64,000 bases of DNA from Nymphaea colorata (lineage: Eukaryota; Streptophyta; Magnoliopsida; Nymphaeales; Nymphaeaceae): positions 4,151,544 to 4,215,543 of the forward strand of contig NC_045151.1 in NCBI RefSeq assembly GCF_008831285.2, in the 5' to 3' direction. The translations under genes were made by a program, and so were the position numbers. The first letter of the stretch is position 1. Every line of letters begins with the position of its first letter. The notes beneath the pieces were generated by a model, which saw only the letters and a list, made by a program, of their open reading frames with translations, made no database searches and was not told where the DNA came from. Positions 11,671 through 23,189 of the stretch are shown here, in pieces.

Positions 11671-11855
11671 ACAAGTGTATCAAGTGTGTGCAGAAGTGGT
11701 GTGAGGTGCCTGTATAGTGAAAGTTTTCATGGCATGAGCAAGTGTTAATGATTCACACATGTATAGAGAAATGTAAACTTAATGGTTGGCATTTTAGAAA
11801 AAAAATAATAATTTAGCTTCTGTAAACATTTATAAAAACATTATGGCCTGTGACA
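11671..11855. other. Spacer
   Basis: No gene or repeat was recognised between the CTCGAGC-type repeat and duplicated block Y1. Confidence 0.3.
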
Positions 11856-12190
11856 GTTGGTTCTTGGATTGTTTGTTTACACCAGATGTTCTAAAAACAA
11901 AATTTAGACTTGGTCGCATGTTTGTTTGAGGAGATGTAATTGTATTTTCTGAACTTCATCCATTCCATCTATTATTTGTTAGGTTGGATTGGGTATCTAC
12001 GATGCCCTATCTAGGACAAGGTATTTGCGTATGTAATAACTTTGGTCTGATCCGTATTGGTGTGCCATAGACGTTCATTTTGGCGTTTGCTTACACTATC
12101 ATATGCTGAATAAAAGTGTCTCAACTGTGCATTTTGGGACCATTGGGCACTGATCCAGTGGCAATGTTGTATCTGGTGTGGGCACCCCAG
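11856..12190. repeat. Duplicated block Y1, copy 1
   Basis: Matches 23190-23530 and 32240-32640. Shared landmarks are ACAAAATTTAGACTTGGTCG, CTTCATCCATTCCATC and GTGTGGGCACCCC. There is no convincing coding potential on either strand. Confidence 0.75.
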
Positions 12191-12675
12191 CTCATCAAAT
12201 TTGTTTTAATTGCATATGAATGCCCCTTAAAGATTGAAATTTAAATTTATTGTGCTCCTTAAAGGTTGAAGTTTAGAGACAAAAATTTATGACTCTACCA
12301 CTGCTCGGAGCCATCACCATGGCCTTGATATGGAGTGCTAACTTGTGTTTTTTCAGGCTACTGCTCTCAAGAAATGGATTTGATAGATAGTAGGCCTCTG
12401 ACCTGTTATTAAAAGAAACCTCAGGGTAATGCTCTCACTATTTTTCACCTTGCATGTCGATACATCTCTTTTGCAGTACAAAGTGTTGATATTAAAAGAG
12501 GAGTTCACCATATAGCCTTCGTAAGGATGTGATCAAGCTTTTTTGTAAATCGATTCCCTTTAAGGCTGACTGGGAATGTGATCAACCCCCTGAGGCTCTG
12601 TTTCAGGGTCGGCTTAGATTATGATTTCGTTCCTCATTCTTTTGTATCCTCTATTCTGCTTCTTCCTACATCATA
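12191..12675. other. Intergenic with short transposon fragment
   Basis: 12190-12305 ends in a motif that, on the minus strand, reads GTGGTAGAGTCATAAATTTT, similar to hAT ends seen elsewhere here. The remainder has no recognisable content. Confidence 0.35.
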
Positions 12676-13559
12676 CCTGTAATCACCCCAAATTTTTCTA
12701 AAATTTTTGAAGATCCAAAATGGATCCAAAATCCAAGTTTAGATCCAAATCGAGCATTTCAGATATAAAATTCGCATCGCATTCGAAACGACAAAATTTG
12801 AGCGTCACGCGTGGATAGGCCTTCCCTTTGTTTTAAAAGCTCATTTCTTTCACCAAAATGTGTTTTTAAACCCAAGTCGCACGCTCGAACAAGTCGACAA
12901 TCGACTAAACCAAATCGGATTTGGAGCAAGTTTGGAATCGCTCAAAATGGAGTCGACCACGCATTTGTAACAAAAAAAAAGAACCATTTCAATAATTTTG
13001 TTTTATGAATGACATTTATTTATTATATCATTTTTTGAATTTAAATTAAAAAAACTTTGCGTTTTTGTGCATCGCGGGACGTGCACTCGTGCGACCATGC
13101 ATCGTGAAACGTGTGCACATGCATGCAAAAGAGTGACGCGCGCACGATCGCGCAATAATGTGTTGTGCAATGCACGCGCGTGCGTGCTGTCACAGTCGTG
13201 TGACCATGCGCGATTGCACGGTCGTGTGGTGTGTTCTCGTCACCCGACCATGCGGTTGGGCAACGACTCCCCGGGCGTGACAGTGCCTGATGCTGTTGCA
13301 TCCGGGTGCTGTTGTCTCCCCCTTTCACCCCTCCTTTTTGACGAAAAACCACCCTTTAGGAATTTTTGGGTGGGCAAAGACCCAGGTCACTTTTAAAAAT
13401 GTATTTACGGGCCTAATGGCCTGTAAATACTCATTTCAAACCATTTCTTTTTCAAAATAATTCAAAATTACATACTCTCTTCGAGGCATCATCTTGGAGG
13501 TTCAATCAAGGGGATCTTCAAATGAAGATGTTCAACTTCCCTTGGTCATTTCTCATTAG
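12676..13559 (+). repeat. Possible gypsy-type LTR sequence
   Basis: Starts with TGTAATCACCCCAAATTTTT, an LTR-like 5' end. It continues through a GC-rich, CpG-rich patch (13060-13270) and a TAAATACTCATTTCAAACC segment before entering the 175-bp tandem array. I found no matching LTR end, target duplication or primer-binding site, so the assignment is tentative. Confidence 0.3.
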
Positions 13560-14620
13560 AGGTATGTAATCATCATCCCTCTGATTTCTCTCTTCATTTT
13601 CCTCTCTTTTTCATCTCCCCCTAGCCAAAGGAGATAACACTCAACCTCTTTTTAGAGACAAGAGGCTATGCTCAAGTGCACCGGGAGCATGAAAAGATGA
13701 GATGATCTTTCATTTCATGATTGAATCATGTTTTCTCTTTTATTAAATATAGCATTGTCTTTCTTTCTTTATTTTCTTCTCATCTTCATCTCCCCATGGC
13801 CAAAGGAGATAGCACTCAACCTCTTTTTAAAGACAAGAGACTATCTCAAGTGCACCGAGAGCATGAAAAGATGAGATGATCTTTCATTTCATGATTGAAT
13901 CATGTTTTCTCTTTTATTGAATACACCATTGTCTTTCTTTCTTTATTTTCTTCTCATCTTCATCTTCCCATGGCCAAAGGAGATAACACTCAGCCCCGTT
14001 TTAGAGACAAGAGGCTATGCTCAAGTGCACTGGAAGCATGAGAAGATGAGATGATCTTTCATTTCATGATTGAATCATATTTTCTCTTTTATTGAATATA
14101 GCATTGTCTTTCTTTATTTATTTTCTTCTCATCTTCATCTCTCCATAACCAAAGGAGATAGCACTCAACCTCTTTTTAGAGACTAAAGGCTATGCTCAGG
14201 TGCACGGGGAGCATGGAAAGGTGATATGATCTTTAATTTCATGATTAAATCATGTTTTCTCTTTTATTGAATATAGCATTGTCTTTCTTTCTTTATTTTC
14301 TTCTCATCTTCATCTCCCCATGGCCAAAGAAGATAGCACTCAACCTCTTTTTAGAGACAAAAGGCTATGCTCAAGTGCACCGAGAGCATGAAAAGATGAG
14401 ATGATCTTTCATTTCATGATTGAATCATGTTTTCTCTTTTATTGAATATAGCATTGTTTTCCGTTCTTCATTTTCTTCGCATCTTTATCTCCCCATGGCC
14501 AAAGGAGATAACACTCAATCTCTTTTTAGAGACAAGAAGCTATGCTCAAGTGCACCAGGAGCATAGAAGGATGAGATGATCCTTCATTTCATAGTTACAT
14601 CATACCCTCCTTCCTAGTTG
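13560..14620. repeat. Tandem repeat, six copies of about 175 bp
   Basis: The anchor GCCAAAGGAGATA recurs at 13624, 13799, 13973, 14148 (as ACCAAAGG), 14323 and 14498, spacings of 174-175 bp. Each unit has a pyrimidine-rich half (TTTCTTCTCATCTTCATCT) and a half with AAGTGCACC, GAGCATGAAAAGATGAGATG and ATGATTGAATCATG, the last being a short palindrome. Units look roughly 90% alike by eye. The flanking sequence may be an LTR that contains this array. Confidence 0.9.
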
Positions 14621-15548
14621 AATCTTTCTCTTGTCATCATCCTCTCTCACTTTCCTTACTTGAATATTGTCTATGTATTACCGATGTATAGTTGCTTGGT
14701 TTTTCGTTTATATGTGAATGTATGATGAGAATGAGAGTGTGGTTTGGGGTTCTTTATTTTTATCTTCATATTAATTTTTGAGGTTGAGACTTGTCCAACC
14801 CGGGGGAACCTTCACGAATATGTATATGTTAAAAATACATTCTCATGTCATTGCATGTAGTTTCCTTCTTAATCACCCAATCAGAAGCCCTAACGAGTGC
14901 CTCATTATGTTGCTTGATTTTCTTCCATACCCAACGGTGGAAGATTTTTCCTTGTAACAATCCAAGTAATAACATTCTATGCTTGTATATAAATCGTATT
15001 CTACAAAAGATTTTTAAAAGAAAATACCATCTCGAATGTGGCTTTGGAGATTTTAGCTTTGGCTCTTGCATGAGTCCAAGCTCCCCTCTGGCCCACATTA
15101 AAACTTGAAGTCGGTTATTTTCTATTTCTTGATTTTAAATCTCACGAAGACGTGTATGCATATAAATGTTACATACATATATGTGTACATGAGAATTTTC
15201 TTTTCTCTTTTTATGTTTTCACACTTTATTTTACCAATTTTCATATACATATGAATGCATATATACATGTATTCTTTTTTCTCTTCCTAGAACCTTTTGT
15301 TCATCTTTTCAAGATAAATGTCTTATCCTACAAATTTCTTATATGTATATATATGTACATATATATACATATACAAATTTCTTATATATATATATATAAT
15401 CTTTTTCTTTTCATCCCTATTTAAGTTAAGACTTCATTTTTAAAAGACTTCAGTCAAATTTCTAGAAGAGAATCTGTATATAAATTATACATAAATTAGT
15501 GACCGTGGTTCTTGTTCATGCATCTTCTGCATAGAAAATTGGACAGGC
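14621..15548. other. Upstream region of RLK-1
   Basis: No gene was recognised. It contains TA-rich microsatellite tracts (15340-15400). The last about 110 bases before the RLK-1 start (from about 15440) match the sequence upstream of RLK-2 (TTCTAGAAGAGAATCT and TGCATCTTCTGCAT), so they belong to the duplicated gene unit and may include its old promoter or leader. Confidence 0.45.
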
Positions 15549-18548
15549 ATGGCTACCAACGGTTGGTCACCTCAGCTGCTCGTCTTTCTTTTGTGTTTCT
15601 ACTCCTTCACCTTGATTGTGGTCCTTGGCCAAATGGAGGTGACCTCAGTTCTTATTTCTCTAAGCAATTTGACTGATCAATTCACATTGTTGTCTTTCAA
15701 ATCCCTCGTCACTAGAGACCCTTATAATGTGTTATCAAATTGGAATTCCAACATCTCTTTATGTGACTGGAATGGAGTTTTATGCAGTCATGCTTCACAA
15801 AGGGTAGTTGCTCTGAACCTCTCCGAAAAGGCACTTGAAGGTACTCTCTCCCCATACATCAGTAATCTCTCCTTCTTACAGATTCTTGATCTCTCGAGTG
15901 ACAGTTTCCATGGTCACCTTCTCGTTGATTTTATTTGCCTCCCTCTGCTAGAAAATCTTTATATAAGAAAAAACAATTTTGAGTGGTTGATTCCACAAAC
16001 ACTGAGCCATTGTCGAAGTCTGCAAATACTGTCAGCAGGAGATAACCAATTCTATGGAAGCATCCCACAGTTTCTAGGTAGTTTGTCAGAACTCAAGGGC
16101 TTAAACATTCGTGGTAATAGGCTCACCGGCACCATTCTTCCTGAGTTGGGAAGCCTAACCCACTTGTGGATACTTGACCTGTCCTCTAAGCTGATTGAAG
16201 GTACCATCCCATTGTGCTTAGCCAACTTGACCAAGTTAATTTCCTTAGATTTGAGATTCAACAAAATAAATGGGCTCATTCCACCAAATATTGGATCAAT
16301 GAACAGGTTACAGGAGTTAGGTCTTTCTGTCAATGCATTAGAAGGTTCAATTCCAGACTCACTTTACTAGTTGGTTCGCATGTCTAATCTCTATTTGGAG
16401 ATGAATGCACTCAATGGGCCAATCTCGACCTCTATAAACAATCCCACGAATCTGCGAGTGTTGTATTTAAATTCAAACAATTTCTCATCAGGAATCCCTC
16501 CTGCCCTTTGTGAGTTGAAGAATTTGATATGGCTTTACTTGCAAGACAACTTTTTCACTGGTGAGCTGCCTTCAGATGTGGGAAATTTGGTTGCGGTGGA
16601 CAAAATGGATTTCTCTGTGAATCAATTGAGCGGAGAGCTGCCTGTGTCCTTATCAAGGCTCCAAATGCTAGAATATTTGAATCTCTCCAAAAACTCATTT
16701 GATGGTAACATTCCTGAACAACTTAACTTGATCACATACTAAACCTTGACACTATTTACCTTTTCCATAACAAGCTTTCCGGTGAGATACCAAAATCATT
16801 GGAGAAACTTCAACACATCCAGGTCTTGGACTTGTCCTTCAATATATTGAAAGGAGAGATTCCAAGTGGTGGAAAGTTTGCAAACCTTTCTGCTAATCAT
16901 TCCTAGGGTACTATGCACCATGTGGAGCTCCCAAATTCCATGTGCCAGTATGTTCAGATGGAGCAAAGAAGCACAATAATGTCAACATACTCAGAGTTGA
17001 TATTTTTTAGCGAGTGGGGTTTTGCACTTGTACTAATTGTTTGGATTCTCATTGTTGTCACAAAAAATAGAAAGAGGGGGTTGGAGAAACATGATCATGA
17101 GGTTGAAAGATTTCATGGAATTACCATCCCAGTGATCACATGTAGAATGTTATCTCAAGCGACAAACAACTTCAGTGACGCAAAATTTTTAGGGAGTGGA
17201 AGCTTTGGTTCAGTGTATAAAGGAACTTTAATGGATGGAACAACGGTGGCTGTTAAGGTCATAAACTTGTTATCTGATGGCGCATCAAAAAGTTTTGACA
17301 TTGAATGCAATGTGATTTGCCAAATTAGACACTAAATCCTTCTTAGAATCATCAACGATTGGATATCATGATTGAATCTCTTCCAAAGATTGGATATCAT
17401 GATTGATGTTGCTTGTGCTCTAGAATATCTTCACCGTGGTTGCTGGGAGACTATAGTTCATTGTGATCTAAAGCCAAGTAATGTGCTTCTAGATGAGAAC
17501 ATGACAGCACATGTTGGCGACTTTGGCATTGCGAAGATGCTAGTTGGTCACAAATCTTCAACTCTTACAAGCACCCTTGGAACCACCAGATACATTGTGC
17601 CAGGTACCAACTCTTACTCTTGTCACAAATTCTTTGCTTTTCACAGTTATAAGCAAGTGTTATTGCTTGAACTGTTTCTTAGACAACTTTGTCCAGCTTA
17701 CCATGGAGAGGAAATTTTATCACCATCCATAATTTCCAAATATCATGCTTTAATTTTGCTACTTGGAATTTATTTATGAAAAGAGAAATACCAGATTAAT
17801 AAGTGAAAGAGGATGATCACTATGCATTTAAATACTAGTCTGAATCCAACTAAGATAGTGATGGAACCAAATTATTAACGGAGATGTGCATGCACACAAA
17901 CACAACAGAAATGCCAGCAAGTTTCCCTTTTAAATATGTTTCTTTCTTTAGTAAATTTGCACTTCCTCCTTATAAATGCATGGAAACAAAAAATGGAGTT
18001 ATATGTAAACCATTAAATAAAAAAATAATAATTAGTCCTAATTTTTTGCATGGATTTATTTATTTCTGAAACCATCTCATTAACGACAATGTGCATTGTC
18101 TACCTAATATTGCCATGATCATGTCTGGCCTTGTTGAGTGGATGAATTAGAATTCGGGGCCGCTGGAAAGGTGTCGACCAAAGCAGATGTCTACAGCTAT
18201 GGGATTCTTCTGCTTGAGGTGTTTACCACAAGAAAGCCTACCGATGAACGTTTGATGGCGACTTTACTTTGACACAGTGGGTGGCTGAAGCATTTTCGCT
18301 TGTAATTTCAGATGTCATAGATGGTCATCTTCTGAAGCAAAATAACCATGAAACGGTTTCAGATCATGTTGCAGAAGGCCATCTTCTGGAGCAAAATGAC
18401 TGAAACTCTTCGAAATGAAATGCTTGTCATGATCATGGAGACAGGGTTGTCCTGTTCAAGGAAATCACCAACTGAGAGAGTGGACATGAAGGAGGTGGTC
18501 GCCAGGCTTAAAATGATACCATGGAAGGCTTCCCCTGTGGAAGAATGA
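15549..18548 (+). pseudogene. LRR receptor-like kinase pseudogene (LRR-XII-like), RLK-1
   Basis: Intact members are plasma-membrane receptors that sense extracellular ligands, often microbial. The start ATG gives a hydrophobic signal peptide. Next come an N-terminal LRR cap (DPYNVLSNWNSN, CDWNGVLC), LRRs, a transmembrane stretch near 17017-17066, and a kinase with glycine loop GSGSFGSVYKG, VAVKV, catalytic HCDLKPSN and DFGIAK. Cys before the catalytic Asp marks a non-RD kinase, typical of the EFR/Xa21-type subfamily. Exon 1 ends at 17603; exon 2 begins at 18151. Lesions: TAG at 16368-16370 where RLK-2 has Gln; a 5-bp duplication near 16721; a stop before the transmembrane region near 16904; TAA at 17333; about 89 bp of the kinase replaced by a 19-bp duplicated filler; a 1-bp loss near 18252; and a short duplication near 18370. 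Compared with RLK-2 it also lacks several central LRRs. No functional receptor can be made. Confidence 0.9.
17604..18150 (+). other. Intron of RLK-1
   Basis: GT at 17604 follows ...ATTGTGCCAG and AG at 18149-18150 precedes AATTCGGGGCCGCTGG. Joining gives a phase-1 intron in the activation segment just after the YIVP codons, the position usual for this kinase subfamily and shared with RLK-2. Length is 547 bp. Its sequence is AT-rich and clearly homologous to the RLK-2 intron. Confidence 0.8.
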
Positions 18549-18734
18549 CAAAAATAAACCAATCCTGTACATTTATTTGGAAAACAAGGGATCTGCTTTT
18601 GCTTCTGACGTTTTATTGCGTTTCCCAACACCCCGCCAGAAACACTTTCTTTCAGCAAAATGTGAGTAAAACAGTAAATGTTCTTCCACTAGCTGCTATG
18701 AAAACAAATTGGTTGGGTCTTTGTCTCCTATCCT
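18549..18734 (+). other. RLK-1 3' untranslated-like region
   Basis: Matches the sequence following the RLK-2 stop at 30280-30350 (ACAAAAATAAACCAATCC, AAACAAGGG.TCTGCTTTTGC) and again at 30620-30660. This supports duplication of the full transcription unit. No clear polyadenylation signal was singled out. Confidence 0.5.
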
Positions 18735-19151
18735 AATTTAAAAACAAGTTCAGATCCGACATTCATATGTATACGTATCAATTAACATTTTATTGGATCC
18801 CACTGGAACATTGGACTCCCATTCTCATTCACTTATGAAAGCACATTACCAATCTAAACCTGTTTGCTCCAAATTTCTGCACCAAAAAATGGATCCAAAA
18901 TCAGGTCATGTAGTAGTTGAACTTAGTAAATCCATTTACATACCTAATCAAAGTGCATTCGCAGAACCAAACTAATGATACTTCATGACGTTGGTCAGGT
19001 CAACAAAGACATTTGGGTCCAAGTCCAATCAGATCGAGTCCGAGATCCAGAATGAAGAATTCGTAGTACCACCATAAAGCATCTGACAACTCAGAAAAGT
19101 ACGCCCAACTTTTGTTATTAGAAAAACTACGCAGTTGTTCCATGGTAAACT

Positions 19152-19191
<40 letters not shown>

Positions 19192-19630
19192 GTACCCTTT
19201 CAACGAACATTTATGCTCGCCTATGTTTTCTCGCCTAATAATTCTATAATTAAGTTAAAGCAACATCAATTTTAATCTTTTATGATTTCATGCATTAATA
19301 ACACGGCATACCTGGTGGGGACATAGTTAACCACATATGTATGTTATTTGGTGTTGTCACAGTGGCCGATAATGGAAATTAATGAGCTAATTGATTTGTT
19401 TATATGGAAAGTACTTTTAGTCTTTCCATCTTAATAATTATACGTAAGCTATTATTAACTAACAGAAGTTTACTCTTAATCAACAGTGCAAATATCTTGT
19501 ATTTCTTCTCATCTCCATATGTTTACATAAATTTTCAAATGTTCCCATCAACTTATTTGAAAAAATAAGTGTCTTGACAGTTTAAATTAACATAAAACCA
19601 CAATGATATACACCTTGCTATCTCACATTA
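18735..19630 (+). repeat. RLK 3'-flank repeat, direct copy
   Basis: Homologous to 30690-31150 in direct orientation and to 6080-6965 in inverted orientation. It contains a (TA)n microsatellite at 19154-19188. There is no coding capacity. Confidence 0.8.
19154..19188. repeat. (TA)n microsatellite
   Basis: About 17 TA dinucleotides inside the RLK 3'-flank repeat. The equivalent place in the other two copies is much shorter. Confidence 0.9.
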
Positions 19631-20498
19631 AATTATAATAAACGCAGAAAAAATCATCTAACTACAAGAAGGTCCAAGGTATTGCCAGAATGCTATAGGG
19701 AGAACCGATGGAAGATGACATCCATACTCAATCAATGTCAAATATGGGGCTTGCAGAATCTGTGTGTACATAGCATTGGAAGAGGAAGAAATTGTTCTTC
19801 AAGAAATCAACTGTATGAGTAATATTAAAATTTCCTCCCATTGCGAAGCGAATATATACTCATATGACAAGTCGGTGTAGAGTTAATCAGTTGGTGGTTT
19901 CTTCTCAAGAGGCTGTGGCAAAGAAAGATGGGTGAAAGGAAATGATGGTTATCATTATGTCCGGAGAGCTAAGGAGTGGCCAGGAGGGAATAAGAAAAAA
20001 ATTTTGGGAAAAAATGAGGAGTTAATAAAGGAGAGACCCAGATCAAAAGCAGAACCAGAATTTAGGGAAAGCAAGTTTCGGTTTCTCCATGGGTAGATGG
20101 AAGTCGAAAAGGAACATTAGACCCAGAAAGATTGGAATGAATTGATTTACAGGAGACCAGCAATTGCGGAGTAACTTGAAGTGCAACCAGCTGGTGGGCA
20201 ACGAGAAGATAGAGCAGGAGATGGAGAATCAGTTGATAACAAAAAGAATCAAAAGGAGAACCGTGAGTCCTCATCAGGTTTGATTGTTTCTCCTCCATTA
20301 AAAAATACATTTCAGGATTCTTGCTGTTTGGATGGAATGAAAACTAGCAAACAAATGACTGGTTTGGAGAGTGAGGTTATGGTGAATGACTCACCACCAG
20401 GTTTGTCCAGGAGAGAAAATGGAAGAACAGCTGGTAAGAAAGGGATGGTGATTGATGATGCTTGCACATGGGGGAACATTAGTCCAGAGTAATGTGTC
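19631..20498 (+). other. Unrecognised region with a 103-codon open frame
   Basis: Moderate GC content. An open frame at 20181-20492 encodes a hydrophilic, Lys/Glu/Ser-rich peptide (for example NKKNQKENRESSSG, GRTAGKKGMV) with no domain I know. It ends seven bases before a CACTA-like terminus. It could be a fragment of a transposon structural gene or chance. Confidence 0.3.
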
Positions 20499-20700
20499 CA
20501 CTACACCAAATATATCCTATGAAGGCACTTTATTACGGACACATCCAACACTATGTGTCCGGTTTGGCCCTTCATTACGAAAAACCACAACGCCTTTCCA
20601 GTACAAACAATAACGACTCCCGGTCCTCCCAATGGAAGCATTTATTGGAAGTGATTTGTCGCCCCAATCCAGCCGATTCTGACTGATTCCAGTAACGTCA
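20499..20700. mobile_element. Possible CACTA-type transposon terminal fragment
   Basis: Begins CACTACACCAAATATATCC, the style of a plant En/Spm-like terminus. Subterminal repeats built on GGCACTTTATTACGGACAC and CACTATGTGTCCGG follow. No opposite end or 3-bp target duplication was found, so it is a broken end only. Confidence 0.5.
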
Positions 20701-20789
20701 ATCACCTGATCAGTGGTATTGTACATAGCTGAGTTCTAAATGTCCAATGAGCCCATGCACTAAATGGAGTGTACTCAATTAAGAAACCA

Positions 20790-21860
20790 AAAAAGGATAG
20801 AGTAGAAAACCTGGCAAAAAGAGCACATGGTATTGGAAATATGTTGTTACGATAAGGGCTGCTTAGAACATAATTGTTGATTAATCTTCCGTGCCAAGCA
20901 AGGCGGTGATGTAGAAATAAGAAGTCCTACCAATTAGAAAAGGTCCCATTGGCACTGAGTGTGGAAATAACAAATGATATCACTTTCTTTTAAAGAGAAG
21001 TAGACTTGAGTCTTCCAACAATTTAAATTCAACAAAAAATGAAGGCGAAATTTCTTGGAAGAAGAGAGTCTACGAAAGAACGTTGCTAATTGTTCATGAT
21101 CATAAGATTGTTGGCACCGATAGTAGTACGTAGAATCGATTTATATCAACCATTTCCTATCCTATCTGAATTTGAATCTGATCAGATATTTATGTATATA
21201 TGAATCTGATTGAATGTCCTTTTTTAAATCTGAATATGATCTAATTTCTTAATTAAATATTATTTTTTTCTCATCTGTTTTTTTTTTTTTGAACAGTTTG
21301 GGTGGATATCTGACTTAAATTGGAAGATTCCCTTGAAAATTAGTAAAAAAAAAAAAAGTTACCCCTCACATGGTATGAATTTATAGGGAGCAAAATGCCT
21401 CATTGGGAGTGTAGGGCAAAGCCAATACTCGGCAATTAATGTAAACTTACCAGTTGCAATTAAAAAACAAATCAATTTGGCTTGTGTAAAAAATTTCTAC
21501 TAACAAATGGCCTATGTGATTTATATGCAAATAAAAAAAATTAAAATTTAATTTTTCGGAAAAAGGAATTGAGGAATATAAAAATTAATTAAGAATAGAA
21601 AACTTGTCCACTGTACCCAACTTTGATGGGGCCATTTAAAAAGAAAAATGGAGTCAAAATGTGGCAAAAAGAGACCAAGATATTGAAATTGTATAAGTTG
21701 TTACGGTGAGGGCTGCTAAGAAAGAGACTTGTTGATGTAGTCTACTGTGCCAAGTAAGGCGCTGTTGTAGAAATATGAAGAGCTACAAATAGAAAAAGTC
21801 CATTGATGTGATCTTAAAGTGAATTGTCTTCACGTTCCACTTGACATTGACATTATTTAG
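20790..21860. repeat. Orphan RLK-upstream block, first part
   Basis: 20800-21165 matches 24510-24900 (TGGCAAAAAGAGCACATG, AAGGGCTGCT, CACTGAGTGTGGAAATAAC). 21320-21610 matches 25690-26030. 21645-21850 matches 26040-26165. In the 24.5-26.7 kb copy these segments lie directly upstream of RLK-2. Confidence 0.75.
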
Positions 21861-22700
21861 GTTTGAGTCGCTAAGTCTTGCCCCATTGACCATGCAAATG
21901 TTCGGTGCATAGTTCTTCAGGGTGCCATCCTGCCAAACATCATTTTTGGGGGTGCCAGCTGTTGGCTTGTCGGCTGTCTATATGGCTGTGTGGGAGTGGG
22001 TTAAGTTGGGGTCAAGCTCAATCCTTTTCTTGACTTTCAAGTCAAGTTTCACTGTAGTCTCCATGACTCATGAGTCGTCATTTACCACTCGAGTTTATAG
22101 CTGCACCAGTCAAGCCAGCTTAAAAACCACTCATAAACTTCAGCTCGAGTTCAAGTGTATACTAGAAATGTTAAAGCAGTTGACTTTGAGTTGTAAGAAC
22201 TCTAGTTAGCTCAACTATAAACAAACGAGTTTAAAAAAAAGGAAACATGCTTCACATAAACGAGTTAAATGAGTTGAGTTTGAGCTCGATGTTGTATTGT
22301 CGAGTCCAGCTCAAGCTTGTTTTATTGAGCTCAACTTGAGATTTCTGAGTCGACTCAAGCTTGAGCTGGCTCAACTCGAGCTCATCTCCTCATGTGCAAC
22401 CCTATTCAAGACCCTGGTCAATTTAAAAACCATTCACGAGCGTACATAGTGGTGAAGCTAAGATTTTTTTAGGTTCAAAATTTACTTTAATATTTTAAAA
22501 AGTGTTTCATAAATTTCTCATCATTATTGTTTATCAGATCATCAAATCATTTTTTTAAATAATAACATTTATTTTTTGAAACTCCGGCTGATCCATTTCT
22601 GCCTATTTACTGTTTTTCTAATTTAAAAAAATTAAATCAGAAAAGTTTTACAAAAATTAAAAAATATAATTTTTTTAACCTAGGGTAATCTCAGTGTAAT
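21861..22700. mobile_element. Insertion splitting the orphan RLK-upstream block
   Basis: Comparison with 26150-26240 shows that the block resumes near 22720 (GCAGTAGACTTGACTCTTCC), so roughly 850-900 bp was inserted. The insert contains the CTCGAGC-type repeat (22010-22410) and a GAAGCTAAGATTTTTTT / ACTCCGGCTGATCC segment resembling hAT ends. Exact borders were not resolved. Confidence 0.45.
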
Positions 22701-23180
22701 ATTATTGACAACCTTTGTGATTGATTGAGGGCAGTAGACTTGACTCTTCCAACAAATTGAATTAAACAAAAGAACGCGAATTTTTCTGGAAGGGAATCTG
22801 TAAAATGACTTTAATTGATAGTTGTTCATGGTGATAACATTGCCAGGCACCCCGGTTAAATGCTAGTAGTATGTAGAATCGATGTACATCAACCATTTCC
22901 TATCCTGTTTAGAACCAATAGACGTTCAAGGCAGCTACCCATCATAGACTGATTGGGACATTGTAAAGATCGGCCAGAGTGGATGATTCTTTGGTATATT
23001 TATCTTATTTTTTTCAAAAAAAATTACCATATTTTTCCTTTTTTTTCACGCCCACTGTATTATATGATAGAAAAACCTTTCCATTTAAAAAGTGGAAGAT
23101 GTATCTGCAAATTTTATTTGTGATTGAAAAAGGTTGAGAAGTAGTAAAGGGAAATGAGACTTAAGGGCTAAGAAGAAAAT
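22701..23180. repeat. Orphan RLK-upstream block, second part
   Basis: Matches 26215-26700 closely (GTTCAAGGCAGCTACCCATC, GACATTGTAAAGATC, AGAAAAAC.T.GCCATTTAAAAAGTGG). At about 23180 it changes to block Y1 instead of continuing to a receptor-kinase start. Confidence 0.8.
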
Positions 23181-23189
23181 TTCTCTTTG

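Noticed and set aside
13041-13396. GC-rich, CpG-rich patch as a gene or CpG island
   Set aside because: Frames on both strands are low-complexity (Thr/His/Arg/Ala-rich) with no domain. It is more likely part of an old LTR.
14829-15108. Minus-strand 89-codon frame (LLLGLLQGKIFHRWVWKKIK)
   Set aside because: It hints at a transposon-derived peptide, but no family could be assigned and the neighbouring sequence has no matching domains.
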